A program made the translations under genes and the position numbers. Of a stretch of 64,000 bases of DNA, positions 1-9,455 are shown piece by piece; position 1 is the first letter of the stretch, and the number at the start of each line of letters is the position of its first letter. This DNA comes from Paenibacillus_E sp964253085 (GTDB taxonomy: Bacteria; Bacillota; Bacilli; Paenibacillales; NBRC-103111). The notes beneath the pieces are model-generated. The model was not told the DNA's origin and ran no database searches. It saw only the letters and a list, made by a program, of their open reading frames with translations. Location: the NCBI RefSeq assembly GCF_964253085.1, contig NZ_CAXUQH020000001.1, positions 248,001 through 312,000 on the forward strand. The letters run 5' to 3'.

Positions 1-1
1 G

Positions 2-1234
2 ACGGATATGATGAGCCAAATTGAGACGAAGGAGAGCATGACGAAGAAGCAGATTCCGCCAGAGTGGAAGAAAGCGTGCATTCGTACGGAACAGGTGCTA
101 GATGTGATGAAGGGGCAATATAGCTTATATAAGAATGATATGCATTGGAAAAAGCAGATCATGGATAGCCGGCATCTTGTTGCCGACCAACTGTCGGGTG
201 TTTCGCAGGTCATGGAAGACTTAGCGAAGGAAATCAAAAGGGAAGGACAGGAGTTGTTCCTCCAAGAAGAGCAAATTCGCAATGCCCTAGAGGAGCTGGG
301 CTTATCTATTCATACTATCGATGTGATTTCCTTAGACGAAGGCAACATCGAAATCGAAATCATCCATCAATATACGAAAGGATTTGATGAATGTCGTAAG
401 ATCATCGCGCCGCTTCTGAGCGAAATCATCGGCGAGAACGTCGCCGTCATGCGTGAGGAAATGCACACGCGCGGCGAGGGCTACAGCACGGTCGTATTCG
501 GCTCTGCCAAGGAATACGAGGTGGAAACCGGAGTCGCCGGCGCTGCCAAGGGAGGCGACCTCTTCTCGGGCGACAGCTACTCCACGGTGGAGCTGGGCAA
601 TGGCAAGTATGCCGTTGCGCTGAGCGACGGCATGGGCAATGGCGAGCGAGCGCGTGCGGAGAGCGAGACGGCGCTTAGCATCCTGCAGCAGCTGCTGCAG
701 TCGGGGATGGACGAGAAGCTGGCGATCAAGTCGCTGAACTCGGTGTTGATGCTGCGTTCATCGGATGAGATGTACGCTACGGTGGATATGGCATTGATTG
801 ATATGTATAGCGCGAATACGACATTCATGAAGATCGGCTCTACACCAAGCTTTATTAAGCGCGGTACGGAGGTTATCCCGATCTCGGCAAATAATTTGCC
901 GGTAGGCATCTTGAGCGAGATTGATGTCGATCTGGTTTCCATACCGCTGCAATCAGGGGATATCCTTGTAATGATGACCGATGGCATCTTTGATGCCCCG
1001 GGCCATGCTGTGAACAAGGAGATGTGGATGAAGCGAATGATTCAGGAGATTGATACGACGTTACCACAGGATTTTGCGGATTGCTTATTGGAGCGTATTT
1101 TCCGTCATCATCACGGGGAGATTCAGGATGATATGACGGTTGTTGTAGCACGTATTGAGAAGCGGCAGCCGGAATGGGCGACGTTCCGTTGGCCGGGTAT
1201 TACACGTATGGAGCGTCCGAAAACAGTTAGTTAA
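2..1234 (+). CDS. spoIIE: Stage II sporulation protein E, 3' part only
   Basis: The reading frame is open to the left window edge, so this is the C-terminal half of a longer protein; the family is normally a little over 800 residues with an N-terminal membrane domain that is not present here. SpoIIE is a PP2C-type serine phosphatase that dephosphorylates SpoIIAA and so activates sigma-F in the forespore; it also acts at the asymmetric septum. Numbering from the ATG at 8, residues 1-180 are the helical regulatory region. The phosphatase domain follows, with the metal-binding Asp in SGD (188-190), the SDGMGNG motif (206-212), TDGIFDAP (324-331) and a DDMTVVVA motif near the end. A strong terminator follows. 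Codons from about 400 to 720 are more GC-rich than the rest of the gene. Confidence 0.95.
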   Translation, partial: TDMMSQIETKESMTKKQIPPEWKKACIRTEQVLDVMKGQYSLYKNDMHWKKQIMDSRHLVADQLSGVSQVMEDLAKEIKREGQELFLQEEQIRNALEELGLSIHTIDVISLDEGNIEIEIIHQYTKGFDECRKIIAPLLSEIIGENVAVMREEMHTRGEGYSTVVFGSAKEYEVETGVAGAAKGGDLFSGDSYSTVELGNGKYAVALSDGMGNGERARAESETALSILQQLLQSGMDEKLAIKSLNSVLMLRSSDEMYATVDMALIDMYSANTTFMKIGSTPSFIKRGTEVIPISANNLPVGILSEIDVDLVSIPLQSGDILVMMTDGIFDAPGHAVNKEMWMKRMIQEIDTTLPQDFADCLLERIFRHHHGEIQDDMTVVVARIEKRQPEWATFRWPGITRMERPKTVS

Positions 1235-1247
1235 AGGTTCTAATAAG

Positions 1248-1278
1248 CCGTGCCGGCTCATTTGCCGGCACGGTTTTT
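1248..1278 (+). terminator. Rho-independent terminator after spoIIE
   Basis: A perfect 10-bp stem (CCGTGCCGGC with GCCGGCACGG) around a 6-nt loop is followed by a run of T. It ends the spoIIE transcript and separates it from the sortase gene. Confidence 0.9.
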
Positions 1279-1302
1279 GGGTAAAGAGAGGCGGGTAGTT
1301 GA

Positions 1303-2040
1303 ATGATTAGGAGATGGTTTGCCTTATTGCTCATACTCCTGGGTGTAGGGCTGTTTCTGTATCCCACGATGAATGATCGATATGAAAGTTATCAACAACA
1401 TCAGATTTTGCAACAATGGCAAGACAATATGCAAGCAATGGATCAGTTGAGTGGAGAGGAGAATGAGGAACTGCATAGCGTAGGTGTTTTGAACGCTACA
1501 CCCGTTGGGAGTGATGTGACTTCCACACCAAATGCAAGCGCAAGTGCTGTCGAGTCGTTAATGTCCGTTTCGACGAAGCCCGCAAGCGGTAGTGACGCGC
1601 CTGTGAATGTCATAGCGACAGCAAAGCCACCCCCTGCGAAACCGAAGAACATGGAGGGGGTATTGAGTATTGACAAAATTGATTTGAAACTCCCCATTCT
1701 ATCGGGTGCGACCATGGATAATATGAAAATCGCAGTTGCCAGTATTGCGAATACAGGAAAAGCGGGCGCAATAGGCAATTATGCGATTGCCGGGCATCGA
1801 AATTTGACTTACGGTAAAAATTTTAATCGCTTAGATGAAGTTGACCCTGGTGATGTGATTGAAGTAGATACAGGGAGCCGGAAATTCGTCTACCGTGTAG
1901 AAGAAAAGTTATATGTTCTTCCAACGGATGTGTGGGTATTGCAAAGTAGTGGCAGTAATCGGGAAATTACATTAATTACGTGTGACCCCATGGTAGACCC
2001 GACGCATCGTTTAATTGTGAAAGGGAAATTAGTTGAATAG
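1303..2040 (+). CDS. Class D-like sortase
   Basis: A 245-residue membrane-anchored cysteine transpeptidase that would attach LPXTG proteins to the cell wall. A transmembrane segment lies at residues 5-20, followed by a Ser/Thr/Pro/Ala-rich linker to about 115 and then the sortase barrel. The catalytic triad is visible: His165 in AGHRN, Cys227 in the TLITC motif, and Arg236 in THRLIVKG. The next gene encodes an LPVTG-anchored surface protein, its likely substrate. Length and the N-terminal membrane signal fit class D; class E cannot be excluded without a tree. The pair sits between spoIIE and yabS, which are neighbours in Bacillus subtilis, so it looks like an insertion into a conserved block. 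Confidence 0.88.
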   Translation: MIRRWFALLLILLGVGLFLYPTMNDRYESYQQHQILQQWQDNMQAMDQLSGEENEELHSVGVLNATPVGSDVTSTPNASASAVESLMSVSTKPASGSDAPVNVIATAKPPPAKPKNMEGVLSIDKIDLKLPILSGATMDNMKIAVASIANTGKAGAIGNYAIAGHRNLTYGKNFNRLDEVDPGDVIEVDTGSRKFVYRVEEKLYVLPTDVWVLQSSGSNREITLITCDPMVDPTHRLIVKGKLVE

Positions 2041-2102
2041 TTAGAAGTTCACGTATAGAAAGGATGGAAATGACATATTTTCAAAACATGCTGTATTTTT
2101 CG

Positions 2103-2130
2103 TTGCTTGTTATGATACAATTTGTATCAT
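2103..2130 (+). promoter_or_regulatory. Promoter with overlapping 19-nt inverted repeat
   Basis: The sequence ATGATACAA-T-TTGTATCAT (2112-2130) is a perfect 9-bp inverted repeat about the T at 2121. It fills the spacer and -10 of a possible promoter (TTGCTT 2103-2108, 16-bp spacer, TATCAT 2125-2130); an extended -10 (TGA-TACAAT, 2113-2121) is also possible. Either way the palindrome covers the -10, as a repressor operator would. The regulator is unknown. Confidence 0.55.
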
Positions 2131-2197
2131 TAATCTTTGAAAGTACTTTTTTTTGCCTACGGAAAGGCACATATCTGGAATGGAGGTCTAAACAAAG

Positions 2198-5100
2198 ATG
2201 GTGAAGAAACAAACGAAGGCCATGCTGATTGCGCTCTTGATGTTTATGCAATGCCTTTATGGGATTACCTTATCTAGCCAGGTGAATGCTACTGAAATAT
2301 CGGGCAACATCCTAGATAGTGTCTCATTAGCGGTATACGATAGTAACGGTCAAGTTGTAACGGGGAATGTGTATGATCAGAATGCACAAGCGAAGCTGGA
2401 CTATACTTGGTCTTTGCCAAATGGTCATGGCTACCATAACGGAGATACATTTACTTTTACGCTGCCGCAGGAGTTTCAGCTGTTCAATAATGTAAGCGGT
2501 GCCCTTGTCATAGATAACAGTTCAACCGTAGGGGATTTCCATGCCGATAAGGATAGTCATCATGTGGTGATTACGTTTAACCAATTTATTGAGAGTCATG
2601 ATGATTTGAAGGGAACGTTGAGCTTCCTTACGCAATTTAATAAGAGCCAAATTACAGGGACTACGGAACAAACTATTGTCATTCCTATTCGAAGCGGCGA
2701 CCAAATATTTACCATAAAGTTCAGGCCTACCGTAGGTTCAACGATTAGTAAATCTGGTGCTCCTCTAGGCTATAATGCGAAGTCGATTGTTTGGACGGTG
2801 GATGTGAACAAGACACTGGATACTGTTCAGGATGCCGTTGTTACGGATTCGATTCCTGAGGGATTATCGGTTCCTGTGACGGTTGCCGTTTATCAATTAA
2901 ACGTACAACTCAATGGATCAGTCATACAGGGGGCGGAATTGGATAGTGGCAGCTATTCGGTGAGTACAGTAGGTGGGGCTCTTCGCGTTCAGTTTACGGA
3001 TAGTCCGATTACCTCTGCCTACCGTATTCAATATACAACACCTATTACGGATAAGTTCAAGGTTTCATTTACGAATACAGCCAGTTTCTTTGGAACAAAT
3101 ATGGCTGAACCTGTTCGAGCTTCTTCAACAGTCAGTATATCACGTGGGCAAATGCTGGTGAAGGAAAGGACAACGTATAATTCAACAACTCAGACCATGC
3201 AATGGGCTATCTTATATAACGGTGGAGAAGAGGAAGTCCCGCAATCAGAGGCTGTACTGACGGATTTATTTAATGATATTCATCAGCTGGTGGGAAATTC
3301 ATTACATGTGTATAAGGTCACATTCAATAGCAACGGTGTTGCTACACTCGCTGGCGAAGTGCCAGCTGATAGATATACGGTTTCCTTACAAACGGGAGAA
3401 GGAAGCACAGGCTTTAAATTGCAATTTCTTGAAGATATCTCTTCTGCGTATAAAATCATTTATTCAACGAAAGCAACAGGTCCCATTTATGAGGATGGAG
3501 TTCTTACAAATAAGGTTAGTACGGGAGAAAATAACAGCGTTACAGTCACGAAGCCATTCACGCAAGTTGGGATTGTTAAGGCAAGAGGAGTTGTAGATTA
3601 TCAGTCAAAGAAGGTCGGATGGCAAATCGTCATTAATGGTGACAGTCAGGTAATGAGTCACGTCGTTGTGACGGATACTTTCCCTAGAAAGGGGTTGCAA
3701 CTACTACCTGACTCATTAGTAGTAACGAAAGGGAATGTTATCCTGCATAATCCAGGAGACTACACCCTTGATAGTAGTATCGATGCAGATGTTGGATTCA
3801 CCCTAACATTTACTGATACGATTTCTCAGCCTGTGAAAATCACTTATGATACTGCGTTTAACCTTGATTTAGCACTCCCATTAGGTAGTGCAAATGTATT
3901 TACCAATCAGGCAACAATCGACTGGATTAGCCAAGATGATGAGCATACGAAGACCGTAACGGCGGACTTCAATCCTTACAACGAAGTGAAGAAAAATGGA
4001 TTTAAAAGCGGTACATATAACTCAGTGAATAAACAAATTTCTTGGCATGTGGGGATTAACTACAATGGAAAAAGCATTTCTGAAGCCGTAGTCGAGGACA
4101 TTTTGGAGTCTGGTCAGACCCTGCAAGATAACTCGTTGGTTATTCATAAAATGGTCATCGCTCCTAGCGGAAGCCATTCGCAAGGTGATTTGGTGGATCC
4201 TGCACGGTACCAATATGAGGTTACGCCTCAGAAAAAACTTATCATTACTTTCCTGGAACCTATTTCAGAGGCGTATACCATTGATTTTACTACAAGTTTA
4301 GAGAACCAATTAATAACCAATCGGGTGATGAATACAGCAAAGCTATTTGATGGTTCTACCCAAGTATCTGGAAATCTTACAGCCGCTGTTGATATCCCTC
4401 ATGGCGGGGAATACGTGAGCAAGAATGGTTCGCAAAATGGTGATAAGATCAACTGGCAGATTACCGTCAATCAGGGCCAATCAAAGCTAACTGATGCGGA
4501 AATATTCGATACGCCATCTAGGAATCAAGTGTTACTATCGGATTCATTTCATTTGTTCAGTATGAGGGCCGCCGCTAATGGTGATTTGACTAAGGATGTG
4601 GAATTAGTAAAGGGTAATGGCTACACAGTTGATATTCAAACGGATGTAAATGGGAATCAGACGTTCCGTTTAAAATTCAAGAGTCCGATCTCGACAGCCT
4701 TTGTGTTGGAATATCAGTCGGTCATTGCGGCCCGCGACCAAGAGTCTGTTACCAATGCGGTGAGCTTCAGCGGAAACAATGTGACAACGGTCACGAAAGA
4801 AACCGTTAAAGACATTGTGGTCGGTGTATCGACGGGGTCAGGCACAGGTAACGGCGTCCGCGGGTCGTTAGAAGTGAAGAAGGTTGATGCCTCGAACAGA
4901 GAATTACCGCTTAGGGGTGCAACCTATGAGCTTTACCGGAAGTCTGGCGAAACAAAAAATTTAATTCAAACGCAAACGACGAATGAAGCAGGTATTGCTA
5001 TTTTCCAAGGGTTGCTTGCTGGGGACTATGTGATTAAGGAGATTACGGCTCCTGCAGGATATTCGCTAGATGGAAGTGAGCATCCATTCACACTACAATC

Positions 5101-5479
5101 AGCAGAGAATAAGAAGGTGACGTATACGAATAACAGAGCACAAACACCAACACCGCCACCGACATCAACACCAACATCAACATCAACGCCGTCACCACCA
5201 TCAACACCAACATCGCCGCCGTCACCATCACCATCATTAACACCGACACCAAGTATAACTCCAAGTCCGTCTATTACGCCGGCGCCTAAGCCTACACCGC
5301 CTTTAGTGACGGTTCCGTCGCCGAAACCGTCTGATCCTGGCGTAGTGGTTCCTCCAACTGGTGAGCCGGCAACGCTGCCGGTAACTGGAGAGTCTAGTCA
5401 TCTCTATATTAAGCTTGCTGGTCTTACGTTCGTACTTTTTGGCTTGATGCTAGGAAGGAAAGTTCGGAGGAGACGCTAA
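2198..5479 (+). CDS. LPXTG-anchored adhesin with Cna-B/SpaA-like domain
   Basis: A 1093-residue secreted surface protein. Residues 1-32 form a signal peptide (KKQTK, then a hydrophobic core, cleavage near VNA-TE). A chain of about six to seven repeated beta-rich modules of roughly 120-130 residues follows. Each carries variations of 'GxxxW.V.iN', 'vtDtl', 'YtV' and 'itYtT', typical of collagen-binding or SdrD-like adhesin repeats. Around residues 888-980 lies a prealbumin-like Cna-B/SpaA domain (GSLEVKKVD to YVIKEITAPAGY), then a Pro/Thr/Ser wall-spanning region, then LPVTG (1060-1064), a hydrophobic stretch and a terminal RRRR. It follows the sortase gene and has its own promoter region with a palindrome. 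The RBS is TGGAGG. Ligand unknown. Confidence 0.88.
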   Translation: MVKKQTKAMLIALLMFMQCLYGITLSSQVNATEISGNILDSVSLAVYDSNGQVVTGNVYDQNAQAKLDYTWSLPNGHGYHNGDTFTFTLPQEFQLFNNVSGALVIDNSSTVGDFHADKDSHHVVITFNQFIESHDDLKGTLSFLTQFNKSQITGTTEQTIVIPIRSGDQIFTIKFRPTVGSTISKSGAPLGYNAKSIVWTVDVNKTLDTVQDAVVTDSIPEGLSVPVTVAVYQLNVQLNGSVIQGAELDSGSYSVSTVGGALRVQFTDSPITSAYRIQYTTPITDKFKVSFTNTASFFGTNMAEPVRASSTVSISRGQMLVKERTTYNSTTQTMQWAILYNGGEEEVPQSEAVLTDLFNDIHQLVGNSLHVYKVTFNSNGVATLAGEVPADRYTVSLQTGEGSTGFKLQFLEDISSAYKIIYSTKATGPIYEDGVLTNKVSTGENNSVTVTKPFTQVGIVKARGVVDYQSKKVGWQIVINGDSQVMSHVVVTDTFPRKGLQLLPDSLVVTKGNVILHNPGDYTLDSSIDADVGFTLTFTDTISQPVKITYDTAFNLDLALPLGSANVFTNQATIDWISQDDEHTKTVTADFNPYNEVKKNGFKSGTYNSVNKQISWHVGINYNGKSISEAVVEDILESGQTLQDNSLVIHKMVIAPSGSHSQGDLVDPARYQYEVTPQKKLIITFLEPISEAYTIDFTTSLENQLITNRVMNTAKLFDGSTQVSGNLTAAVDIPHGGEYVSKNGSQNGDKINWQITVNQGQSKLTDAEIFDTPSRNQVLLSDSFHLFSMRAAANGDLTKDVELVKGNGYTVDIQTDVNGNQTFRLKFKSPISTAFVLEYQSVIAARDQESVTNAVSFSGNNVTTVTKETVKDIVVGVSTGSGTGNGVRGSLEVKKVDASNRELPLRGATYELYRKSGETKNLIQTQTTNEAGIAIFQGLLAGDYVIKEITAPAGYSLDGSEHPFTLQSAENKKVTYTNNRAQTPTPPPTSTPTSTSTPSPPSTPTSPPSPSPSLTPTPSITPSPSITPAPKPTPPLVTVPSPKPSDPGVVVPPTGEPATLPVTGESSHLYIKLAGLTFVLFGLMLGRKVRRRR

Positions 5480-5505
5480 CTTAACCGCGATTGAATAGCG
5501 CTGCG

Positions 5506-5536
5506 AATAAGCAGGGGGATGCCCTCTGCTTATTTG
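5506..5536 (+). terminator. Terminator after the LPXTG gene
   Basis: AATAAGCAG pairs with CTGCTTATT around a GGG/CCC inner stem. The AT pairs at the base act as the bidirectional A/T tracts. It closes the sortase-substrate cassette. Confidence 0.75.
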
Positions 5537-5681
5537 GTTCTTATCGTATGCTTCTCAGAATTCAGTGTAAATACCTTTCTCAATCCCTGCCTACAAGATG
5601 ATTAGACACTCTCATAAATGGAAAAACTAGGATAAGAAACTACTAGAGAGCGAATCTTATCGGCCAGGGAGGCAGAAGATC

Positions 5682-6407
5682 ATGATGAAACAAATATTAT
5701 TGATTACAGACGGTTGTTCCAATGTTGGCGTAAGTCCCGTGATAGCAGCGGCACAAGCGCAGGCAGAAGGTGTTGCTGTGAATGTCATTGGTGTGATTGA
5801 TCATGGGGAGTTAGGCGTGCTAGGCTCAGAAGAGATTCGAGAGATTGCAGCAGCAGGCGGTGGCATGAGTCGGATTGTTAATTCCGAACAGCTGTCGCAT
5901 ACGGTACAAATGATGACCCGGAAAACCGTGAATGCGACCATCCAACATGCTGTGGGCAAGGAGTTGCAAAGTATATTGGGGATTTCGCAATTAGAGCAAT
6001 TGCCACCGGAGAAACGAGCTGAAGTCGTACAAGTTATTGATAATATGAGTGAAACCACGTCTCTACGTGTTGCCCTTTTAATAGATGCAAGCGCTAGTAT
6101 GAAGCCGAAACTTGCCGCGGTACGTGAAGCCATCCATGATCTTTTACTTAGTCTACGAGCCAGAAGTGGCGTGAGTGAGCTTGCTGTTTTCCATTTTCCA
6201 TCTACCAAATCGAGTGATCAGGAACTAGAAATGGATCATGGTTGGACGAATCAACTTGCAAATGTCGACAAGATGTTCTATAAAATAAACATGAAGGGTA
6301 CGACGCCAACCGGTCCGGCGCTACTGCAAACGTTGCAGTTCGTGACAGAAAAGCCTTTCTCACCAAAGACGACTGAGGAAGGGATGCTGAGTGACTACGT
6401 GGTATGA
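5682..6407 (+). CDS. yabS: vWA-domain protein, YabS-like
   Basis: A 241-residue protein with a von Willebrand factor A fold. The first half starts with a truncated vWA-like segment (ILLITDGCSN). A second segment from about residue 130 carries a MIDAS-type motif, DASASM, after a strand LRVALLI. It lies directly upstream of, and overlaps by 17 bp with, the membrane kinase gene, the same order as yabS-yabT in Bacillus subtilis, where this pair is sporulation-linked. The RBS is GGGAGG. No signal peptide is seen, so it should be cytoplasmic. Its exact role is not established. Confidence 0.82.
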   Translation: MMKQILLITDGCSNVGVSPVIAAAQAQAEGVAVNVIGVIDHGELGVLGSEEIREIAAAGGGMSRIVNSEQLSHTVQMMTRKTVNATIQHAVGKELQSILGISQLEQLPPEKRAEVVQVIDNMSETTSLRVALLIDASASMKPKLAAVREAIHDLLLSLRARSGVSELAVFHFPSTKSSDQELEMDHGWTNQLANVDKMFYKINMKGTTPTGPALLQTLQFVTEKPFSPKTTEEGMLSDYVV

Positions 6408-7296
6408 TGAGGCCTTTCGCCCGGGGGCTGTAATTAAAGGGAAGTGGAATGGCCATGTGTATGTGGTCGAACGCTTATTAGGTGCAGGCTCCAATGGAAT
6501 TGTTGCTCTTGTAAGAAGGGGAAACGCTAGATTTGCGCTTAAAGCAGGATATGAAACGGTTGACCATCAGTCAGAGATCAATTCCTTACTTGCAATTTCA
6601 ATGAAAGAGAATTCATTTAAGAACTTTTTGATTGATTCAGATGATATGATGATTCAAGGAAAGGGGATTTCCTTCTATGTCATGCGATATATTGAGGGTT
6701 TGACTCTAACTGATTTTATACATAAGCGCGGACAAGACTGGATATTTGTGATAGGCACGAACCTTTTGCGGAAGCTCACTGAAATCCACAGGAGCGGGTA
6801 TGTATTCGGAGATTTGAAGGTTGAGAATATGATTGTATCTAACTATGGCGATGTGGATCTCATTGATTTCGGAGGCGTATCACCCAAGGGACGAGCGATT
6901 AAACAATTAACAGAAGTCTACGATCGCGGGTTCTGGAATATGGGGGAGCGGGTTGCGGAGGAAAGCTACGATCTATTCTCATTTGCCATTTTACTATTAA
7001 AAACACTAGATCACCGCAAACGCTTCGCTGGCTTTATCAAAACACTCCCTCAAAACCGGGAGTTAGATCAATTAACGTCAATTATGCGGGAAAATCCAGT
7101 TGCTGCTCAGTTGGCACCTTTTCTGAATAAAGCCCTACGCGGCGAGTTTAGTACGTCGGAAGAAGCGATTATGGAATGGAAAAAGCTGATTGCAGGTAAG
7201 AAGGTCGCACCGTCGACGCTGAGAATGCCATGGCTTAAAATATGCTTTGCTGCATCTATCTTTATTTTTGGAGCAACGATTTATATGTATTGGTAG
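6391..7296 (+). CDS. yabT: Membrane-anchored Ser/Thr protein kinase, YabT-like
   Basis: A 301-residue Hanks-type kinase with a single C-terminal membrane helix (about 278-300). The start is GTG at 6391, inside the end of yabS, with GAGGAAGG upstream. Visible motifs are the glycine loop GAGSNG (31-36), Lys51 in ALKAG, a catalytic loop GDLKVEN (140-146) with Asp141, and DFG (159-161). The usual HRD triad is FGD here, so the His/Arg pair is missing, while the catalytic Asp and metal Asn are kept. In B. subtilis, YabT is a DNA-activated kinase of sporulating cells that phosphorylates RecA; this function is taken from the family, not shown by the sequence. Confidence 0.85.
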   Translation: MTTWYDEAFRPGAVIKGKWNGHVYVVERLLGAGSNGIVALVRRGNARFALKAGYETVDHQSEINSLLAISMKENSFKNFLIDSDDMMIQGKGISFYVMRYIEGLTLTDFIHKRGQDWIFVIGTNLLRKLTEIHRSGYVFGDLKVENMIVSNYGDVDLIDFGGVSPKGRAIKQLTEVYDRGFWNMGERVAEESYDLFSFAILLLKTLDHRKRFAGFIKTLPQNRELDQLTSIMRENPVAAQLAPFLNKALRGEFSTSEEAIMEWKKLIAGKKVAPSTLRMPWLKICFAASIFIFGATIYMYW

Positions 7297-7329
7297 AGCA
7301 GGGTTAGAAAAGGCCGAAAGGAATGCGAG

Positions 7330-8757
7330 ATGGAAACGGATCTTGTTGCCAGAGTGGAACGACGAATTGAGGAAGAAAAGCTTGCAGATGCAGGGGATGT
7401 GATTGTCGTCGCGGTTTCAGGGGGACCTGATTCAGTGGCGCTGTTGCATGTCCTTTTTCGTCTTGCAGATACCCACCAGTGGACGATCGTTGTTGCCCAT
7501 GTGAATCATCAATTCAGGGGCATCGAATCGGATGCGGAAGCGGATTTCGTTAAGGAGCTTGCGGCAGGGCTGGCGCTTCCTTGTGAAATTGGTGTTATCG
7601 ATGTACCTGCTTATATAGAGGAAGCTTCTTTAAATGGGCAAGTGGCAGCGCGTGAGAAAAGATATGAATTTCTCCATCAAGTCGCTGACCAGTATGGTGC
7701 ACAACGGATCGCGTTGGCCCATCATGCCGATGATCAAGCTGAAACGATGTTGATGCGAATCTTGCGTGGGACAGGCCCGTCAGGACTAGTTGGCATGCCG
7801 GAACGCAGGCGCGAAAAAAAAGTGGAACTGATTCGTCCTTTTTTACGTATATACAAATCAGATATTGTGAATTATTGCGCTCAGCATGAAATTGCCTATT
7901 GTAAGGACAGCAGCAATGAGCTGCGGAAGTATTTCCGCAATCGGATTCGGCTAGATCTTATGCCGATGCTGAAACAGTATAATGAACAACTTCCAGAGTC
8001 ACTCAATCGATTGACGGATGTGATGCAAGCTGAGAATGATTATTTGGACGCAGAAACCGATAAGGTTTTTCGCCGAATCGTGACATTTCAGGCGAACATC
8101 TGCCGCTTGAATCGGTGTGATTTCGCCGAGCTTCACGTTGCTTTACAAAGGCGTTTGATTAAATTAATATTAAACTGTCTTTGTTTGGAAAGGGAACGGC
8201 TGGTATTTACACGGATTGAGCGCGTACGTGAGTTAATGGTTAAAGATCAGATGTCGAATCAAGTCCTCCAAGTGGATGAACAGATTTATATTGTGAGAGA
8301 ATATGGATCTATTCAATTTCAGACCTTTGCGCCAGATCCTAAGCCTTATGCTTATGAGATCCGGTTAGCCTCAAATGAGCTGGACCTGCCGGACATGAAC
8401 GCTAAATTGATCTACTCATGGATGCCTTTAAGCTCGTATGAGCAAGCTGCTTCATCACCAGACCATAATGGCGACGTTTTTTTGGATGTAGACCAAGTAG
8501 AATTGCCGCTTTGTTTAAGAAGCCGCAGATCGGGAGACCGATTGGAACCACTTGGTTTAAACGGGTCCAAAAAGGTAAAGGATATGTTCATTGATGCCAA
8601 AATGCCGCCAACTCGGCGTGAGGTTATCCCACTACTGGTCGACGCATCCGGACGAATTCTCTGGATTGCTGGTTTTCGTAGGTCCAAACACGCTTTGGTC
8701 GGACCAGACACAGAACGTGTGCTTCATATGAAGCTAGTGCTGCAGGAACATACGTAA
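7330..8757 (+). CDS. tilS: tRNA(Ile)-lysidine synthetase
   Basis: A 475-residue cytoplasmic enzyme that converts C34 of tRNA-Ile(CAU) to lysidine, using ATP and lysine, so that the tRNA reads AUA. The PP-loop motif SGGPDS is at residues 30-35, followed by the AHHADDQAETMLMR region, the insertion domain (KDSSNE...RNRIR) and a C-terminal TilS domain (GDRLEPLG...KVKDMFID...PPTRR). The length is normal. It sits 33 bp after the kinase and upstream of hpt and ftsH, the standard Bacillus order. Confidence 0.95.
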   Translation: METDLVARVERRIEEEKLADAGDVIVVAVSGGPDSVALLHVLFRLADTHQWTIVVAHVNHQFRGIESDAEADFVKELAAGLALPCEIGVIDVPAYIEEASLNGQVAAREKRYEFLHQVADQYGAQRIALAHHADDQAETMLMRILRGTGPSGLVGMPERRREKKVELIRPFLRIYKSDIVNYCAQHEIAYCKDSSNELRKYFRNRIRLDLMPMLKQYNEQLPESLNRLTDVMQAENDYLDAETDKVFRRIVTFQANICRLNRCDFAELHVALQRRLIKLILNCLCLERERLVFTRIERVRELMVKDQMSNQVLQVDEQIYIVREYGSIQFQTFAPDPKPYAYEIRLASNELDLPDMNAKLIYSWMPLSSYEQAASSPDHNGDVFLDVDQVELPLCLRSRRSGDRLEPLGLNGSKKVKDMFIDAKMPPTRREVIPLLVDASGRILWIAGFRRSKHALVGPDTERVLHMKLVLQEHT

Positions 8758-8818
8758 ATTTCGTTCTTCTAGAATGTAAATTTATAAGGATTCATAATAT
8801 AATCTAGGGGGTTCATCC

Positions 8819-9358
8819 TTGTACAGCGACATTCAAGAAGTACTTTACAGTGAAGAACAAATTCAAGGCAAGATTAAAGAATTAGGGGAATTGCTTTCCA
8901 CTGATTACGAAGGTAAGAATCCATTGGTTATTTGTGTGCTGAAGGGCGCTTTTATTTTCATGGCGGATCTTGTGAAGCAAATGAGAGTACCTTTGGAAAT
9001 TGATTTTATGGCGGTATCCAGTTACGGTCAATCCACGAAATCCTCGGGAGTTGTTAAGATTATCAAAGATCTTGATGTACCCGTAGAAGGACGTCATATT
9101 CTGATCGTGGAAGATATTATCGATAGTGGCTTAACGCTAAGTTATCTGATAGATGTGCTAGAACGTCGCAATGCTAAGACAATCTCGGTTGTTGCGCTGT
9201 TTAATAAACCGGCACGCAGAACGGTAGAACTTGAACCTGATTATGCGGGTTATGTGCTACCAGATGAGTTCGTTGTCGGATATGGTCTGGATTATGCAGA
9301 GAAGTATCGTAACCTTCCATTTATCGGCATATTGAAACCAGAGATCTATTCGAGCTAG
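8819..9358 (+). CDS. hpt: Hypoxanthine-guanine phosphoribosyltransferase
   Basis: A 179-residue purine salvage enzyme that makes IMP or GMP from the base and PRPP. The PRPP-binding loop VEDIIDSGLT is at 98-107 and the base-binding region lies near DEFVVGYGLDY. The start is TTG at 8819 with AGGGGG ending about 9 nt upstream; no better start exists before the first conserved residues. A -10-like TATAAT (8798-8803) lies upstream, so it may have its own promoter in addition to read-through from tilS. Confidence 0.94.
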   Translation: MYSDIQEVLYSEEQIQGKIKELGELLSTDYEGKNPLVICVLKGAFIFMADLVKQMRVPLEIDFMAVSSYGQSTKSSGVVKIIKDLDVPVEGRHILIVEDIIDSGLTLSYLIDVLERRNAKTISVVALFNKPARRTVELEPDYAGYVLPDEFVVGYGLDYAEKYRNLPFIGILKPEIYSS

Positions 9359-9392
9359 TGTCACGTTCCGCAGGCGCACTAAGGCAGTAATG

Positions 9393-9422
9393 TTGTAGCG
9401 CTTTACCGGGGTGTGGTAAAAT
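9393..9422 (+). promoter_or_regulatory. Probable ftsH promoter
   Basis: TTGTAG (9393-9398), an 18-bp spacer and TAAAAT (9417-9422) lie 34 bp before the ftsH start. Only the -10 is a good match. Confidence 0.45.
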
Positions 9423-9455
9423 AATAATTGTGTGCCGTTTGAGAGGAGGCTCGTT

